A stretch of 64,000 bases of DNA. Source: JAQVEM01 sp964610315. Lineage in GTDB: Bacteria > Actinomycetota > Humimicrobiia > Humimicrobiales > Humimicrobiaceae. Both the position numbers and the translations under genes were made by a program. Positions 62,463 to 64,000 of the stretch are shown here, piece by piece. The stretch lies in contig CAZSVM010000014.1 in assembly GCA_964610315.1 (NCBI GenBank), positions 1-64,000 on the forward strand, written 5' to 3'. Every line of letters starts with the position of its first letter. The stretch's first letter is position 1. Below the pieces are notes generated by a model. That model was not told the origin of the DNA, searched no databases, and saw only the letters and a program-made list of their open reading frames with translations.

Positions 62463-63128
62463 TTAAAGGATTACTAATTCATTCAGCATTTCGGACTCTT
62501 CATCCTTCCAAATTCCAGACCATATAATTTTAAACTTCCCACTAATTTTTTCTGCGTTTTTACTGTAAATTACTACTTCAATTTGATATTTCCCTGGAAT
62601 TAAGCAATCCCATTGTGCATAAAATCGTTCTGGAAGCTCAAAGAAAAATTTATTTTCCCTTTTTTCCTCTTCACTTATACCTTTATATACAGACCCTTGC
62701 TCATGGTTCGGATGGTGAATTCGGCCTATATCGCAAAAAATTTCTCTACCCGGCTGTATCGTAAGATATTTTAGCATTTGAGTACCGGACCATTTAAGTG
62801 AAACTGGTGAAAATCCAGTAAATTCCTTAAATTTCCCAGCACTATTTTCCTTCCAAATTTTTTCAAGCACAGCCTCGCATTGTTCGGCTTGAACCTTACC
62901 ATTGTTTACAACTTTAAACCTAAAATAATAAACAGGGAAGTACACTCCTGCTTCCCTCATTTGTGTAATATGACAGTACGGAGGTGTATGATAAAACTTA
63001 AAAGCTAATTTTGCTGAATAAAATCTATATTTCCATCTTTCAATAACATAAGGTGCCAAAAAAGCTACGCTGGCCAAAAGAAGCGTTGTGCCAATTAAAA
63101 CCCATTCGCTAATTTGCATTTCTTGCAT
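62463..63128 (-). CDS. Membrane-anchored hypothetical protein, 221 aa
   Basis: One N-terminal membrane segment (SEWVLIGTTLLLASVAFLAP) is followed by a basic stretch and a cytoplasmic beta-rich domain (VYYFRFKVVNNGKVQAEQCE, KYQIEVVIYSKNAEKISGKF), which looks immunoglobulin-like. Family not recognised. The start is ATG at 63,126-63,128 or the ATG three codons in. It lies downstream of the type ISP gene in cassette C5. Confidence 0.6.
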   Translation of the reverse strand: MQEMQISEWVLIGTTLLLASVAFLAPYVIERWKYRFYSAKLAFKFYHTPPYCHITQMREAGVYFPVYYFRFKVVNNGKVQAEQCEAVLEKIWKENSAGKFKEFTGFSPVSLKWSGTQMLKYLTIQPGREIFCDIGRIHHPNHEQGSVYKGISEEEKRENKFFFELPERFYAQWDCLIPGKYQIEVVIYSKNAEKISGKFKIIWSGIWKDEESEMLNELVIL

Positions 63129-63218
63129 ATTTTTATTCTTTATTAAAATCTTCTACAATTTTAATCTCTCCAGTTTAAGCCTTTGAGGTTTATAAACTAA
63201 TGATTTCCTTATCGCCGA

Positions 63219-64000
63219 CTAAATTAATTCCTTCTCAATTTTAGGATATATTTTATCTATTTCTCTTTGTAAATAAATGGTCCAATTTAAAACAGTGGTA
63301 ACTTTTAGAAAATGATTGACTTCATCATTAGATAAAACCATATTAGTTCTATCTTTTAACCATTTATCTAAGACTTGATAGCCGCCTATATAATAATTCC
63401 AAACATCGGGCGCTACTGTACCAAAATACTGCCTCTCATTGATATAAATCCGTCCTGCATTTTCCCTATATCCTCGTTGTCTAACTCTATTATCGCCAAC
63501 AACTGGATATGTCACCCTAGTATCTTCTAATTTGTCTGATTTTAATAAATGGAGGTTTACTAATTCACTGCCTAACCCCGCTATTTTGTTGAAAAGATTA
63601 ATATTCTTAATAAATGGTACTCTTGGAAAATCAATCTTTAAAAATTCATCATATTTTTCGCGATAAATATTAGAGTACAAAATTGCATAAATATAATTAA
63701 AAATTTTCCATGGATCAATCGTTTCAATAAAACCTCCTTTTATCTTTTTCCAAAACTCTGGAGAAAAATTTTCTTGTTGAATATTGCTTTTACCAAACAA
63801 ATTATTTTCATTATCCAAATAAAGAAAGAGTGGGAAAATATATGCACTTTCTTTTGTTTGTAATGATAATAAGCAAATATCCGACGCGAACTGGGAAATA
63901 AAGCTGTGTTTAAATGAAAATGTTGAGAGCTGTTTAGTTGTAATAAGTGCTAAGTTATCTTCGCTTAATTTCCAGATATTTTCGTTACGTGATCTTTCTA
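63219..64000 (-). CDS. Type ISP restriction-modification enzyme, C-terminal part (gene runs off the window)
   Basis: The minus-strand frame is open from the stop at 63,219 to the right edge, about 260 residues, with no need for a start at 63,818. It shows the C-terminal target-recognition region of single-chain type ISP enzymes: FISQFASDICLLSLQ, AYIFPLFLYLDNENN, PRVPFIKNINLF, ELVNLHLLKS, YPVVGDNRVRQRGYRENAGR and IYINERQYFGTVAPDVWNYY with IGGYQVLDKWLKDR. These enzymes combine nuclease, helicase, methyltransferase and specificity domains in over 1,000 residues; the rest must lie beyond 64,000. It is the upstream gene of cassette C5. Confidence 0.85.
   Translation of the reverse strand, partial: ERSRNENIWKLSEDNLALITTKQLSTFSFKHSFISQFASDICLLSLQTKESAYIFPLFLYLDNENNLFGKSNIQQENFSPEFWKKIKGGFIETIDPWKIFNYIYAILYSNIYREKYDEFLKIDFPRVPFIKNINLFNKIAGLGSELVNLHLLKSDKLEDTRVTYPVVGDNRVRQRGYRENAGRIYINERQYFGTVAPDVWNYYIGGYQVLDKWLKDRTNMVLSNDEVNHFLKVTTVLNWTIYLQREIDKIYPKIEKELI

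Overview
The window is AT-rich bacterial DNA with two unlike halves. Positions 182 to about 32,372 hold a colinear run of conserved housekeeping genes, all on the minus strand. Positions about 32,373 to 64,000 are accessory and mobile DNA. No rRNA or tRNA was seen, so the organism can only be placed loosely. The neighbourhoods (cinA-thpR-recA, nusA-infB-rbfA-nrnA-truB-ribF-rpsO-pnp, rpsB-tsf-pyrH-frr-uppS-rseP-ispG-proS), RNase J, the DAP lysine/peptidoglycan genes and frequent TTG starts fit an uncultured Terrabacteria-like lineage (Firmicutes/Atribacterota type). This is inference.

Core block, read right to left in the direction of transcription: a truncated comM, dprA, an unknown gene and xerC; then, from a clear sigma-70 promoter at 29,259-29,287, rpsB-tsf-pyrH-frr-uppS-rseP-ispG-proS-recD2, followed by a terminator-like hairpin at 19,806-19,836; then nusA-infB-rbfA-nrnA-truB-ribF-rpsO-pnp-M16 peptidase-dapB-dapA-rnj-ftsK-cinA-thpR-recA. 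Three oddities stand out. truB is frameshifted in a nine-base homopolymer. The M16 peptidase has no ATG, GTG or TTG start ahead of its catalytic motif. ProRS lacks the usual editing insertion.

Accessory region A (about 32,373-41,567) begins where comM is cut off. It holds a double-HTH gene and a decayed second copy of it on either side of a PKD lipoprotein, a conjugation-type ATPase with a membrane protein, a glycoside-hydrolase-like lipoprotein, a tandem pair of RuvC-like genes (one with its catalytic residues replaced), a replication-initiator-like HTH gene and an XRE regulator. It looks like an integrated plasmid or conjugative element.

Accessory region B (41,568-64,000) is a defence-type island. 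Left of 44,380 are a HEPN-like gene, a GIY-YIG gene and the 3' relic of hsdS. A large serine recombinase follows (44,961-46,601), and then an array of cargo modules. The last 20 or so codons of the recombinase, plus a hairpin beyond them, recur at five boundaries (R1 46,541; R2 50,497; R3 54,959; R4 58,008; R5 61,654), and every copy keeps the same reading frame and stop. Between the repeats lie: C1, two HEPN-like genes, a RelE-like toxin with a Panacea-type antitoxin and a DUF2188-like gene; C2, a NACHT NTPase with a C-terminal PD-(D/E)XK-like domain; C3, a TcmP-like protein next to a three-Cys radical-SAM-like protein; C4, a CD-NTase with a SLATT membrane effector, plus a single protein that fuses the two C3 activities; C5, a PIN-like protein, a membrane-anchored protein and the C-terminal part of a type ISP restriction-modification enzyme that runs off the window. 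I read this as serial recombinase-driven accretion of defence cassettes at an attachment site inside the recombinase's own 3' end. That reading is inference from repeat structure and has not been tested.
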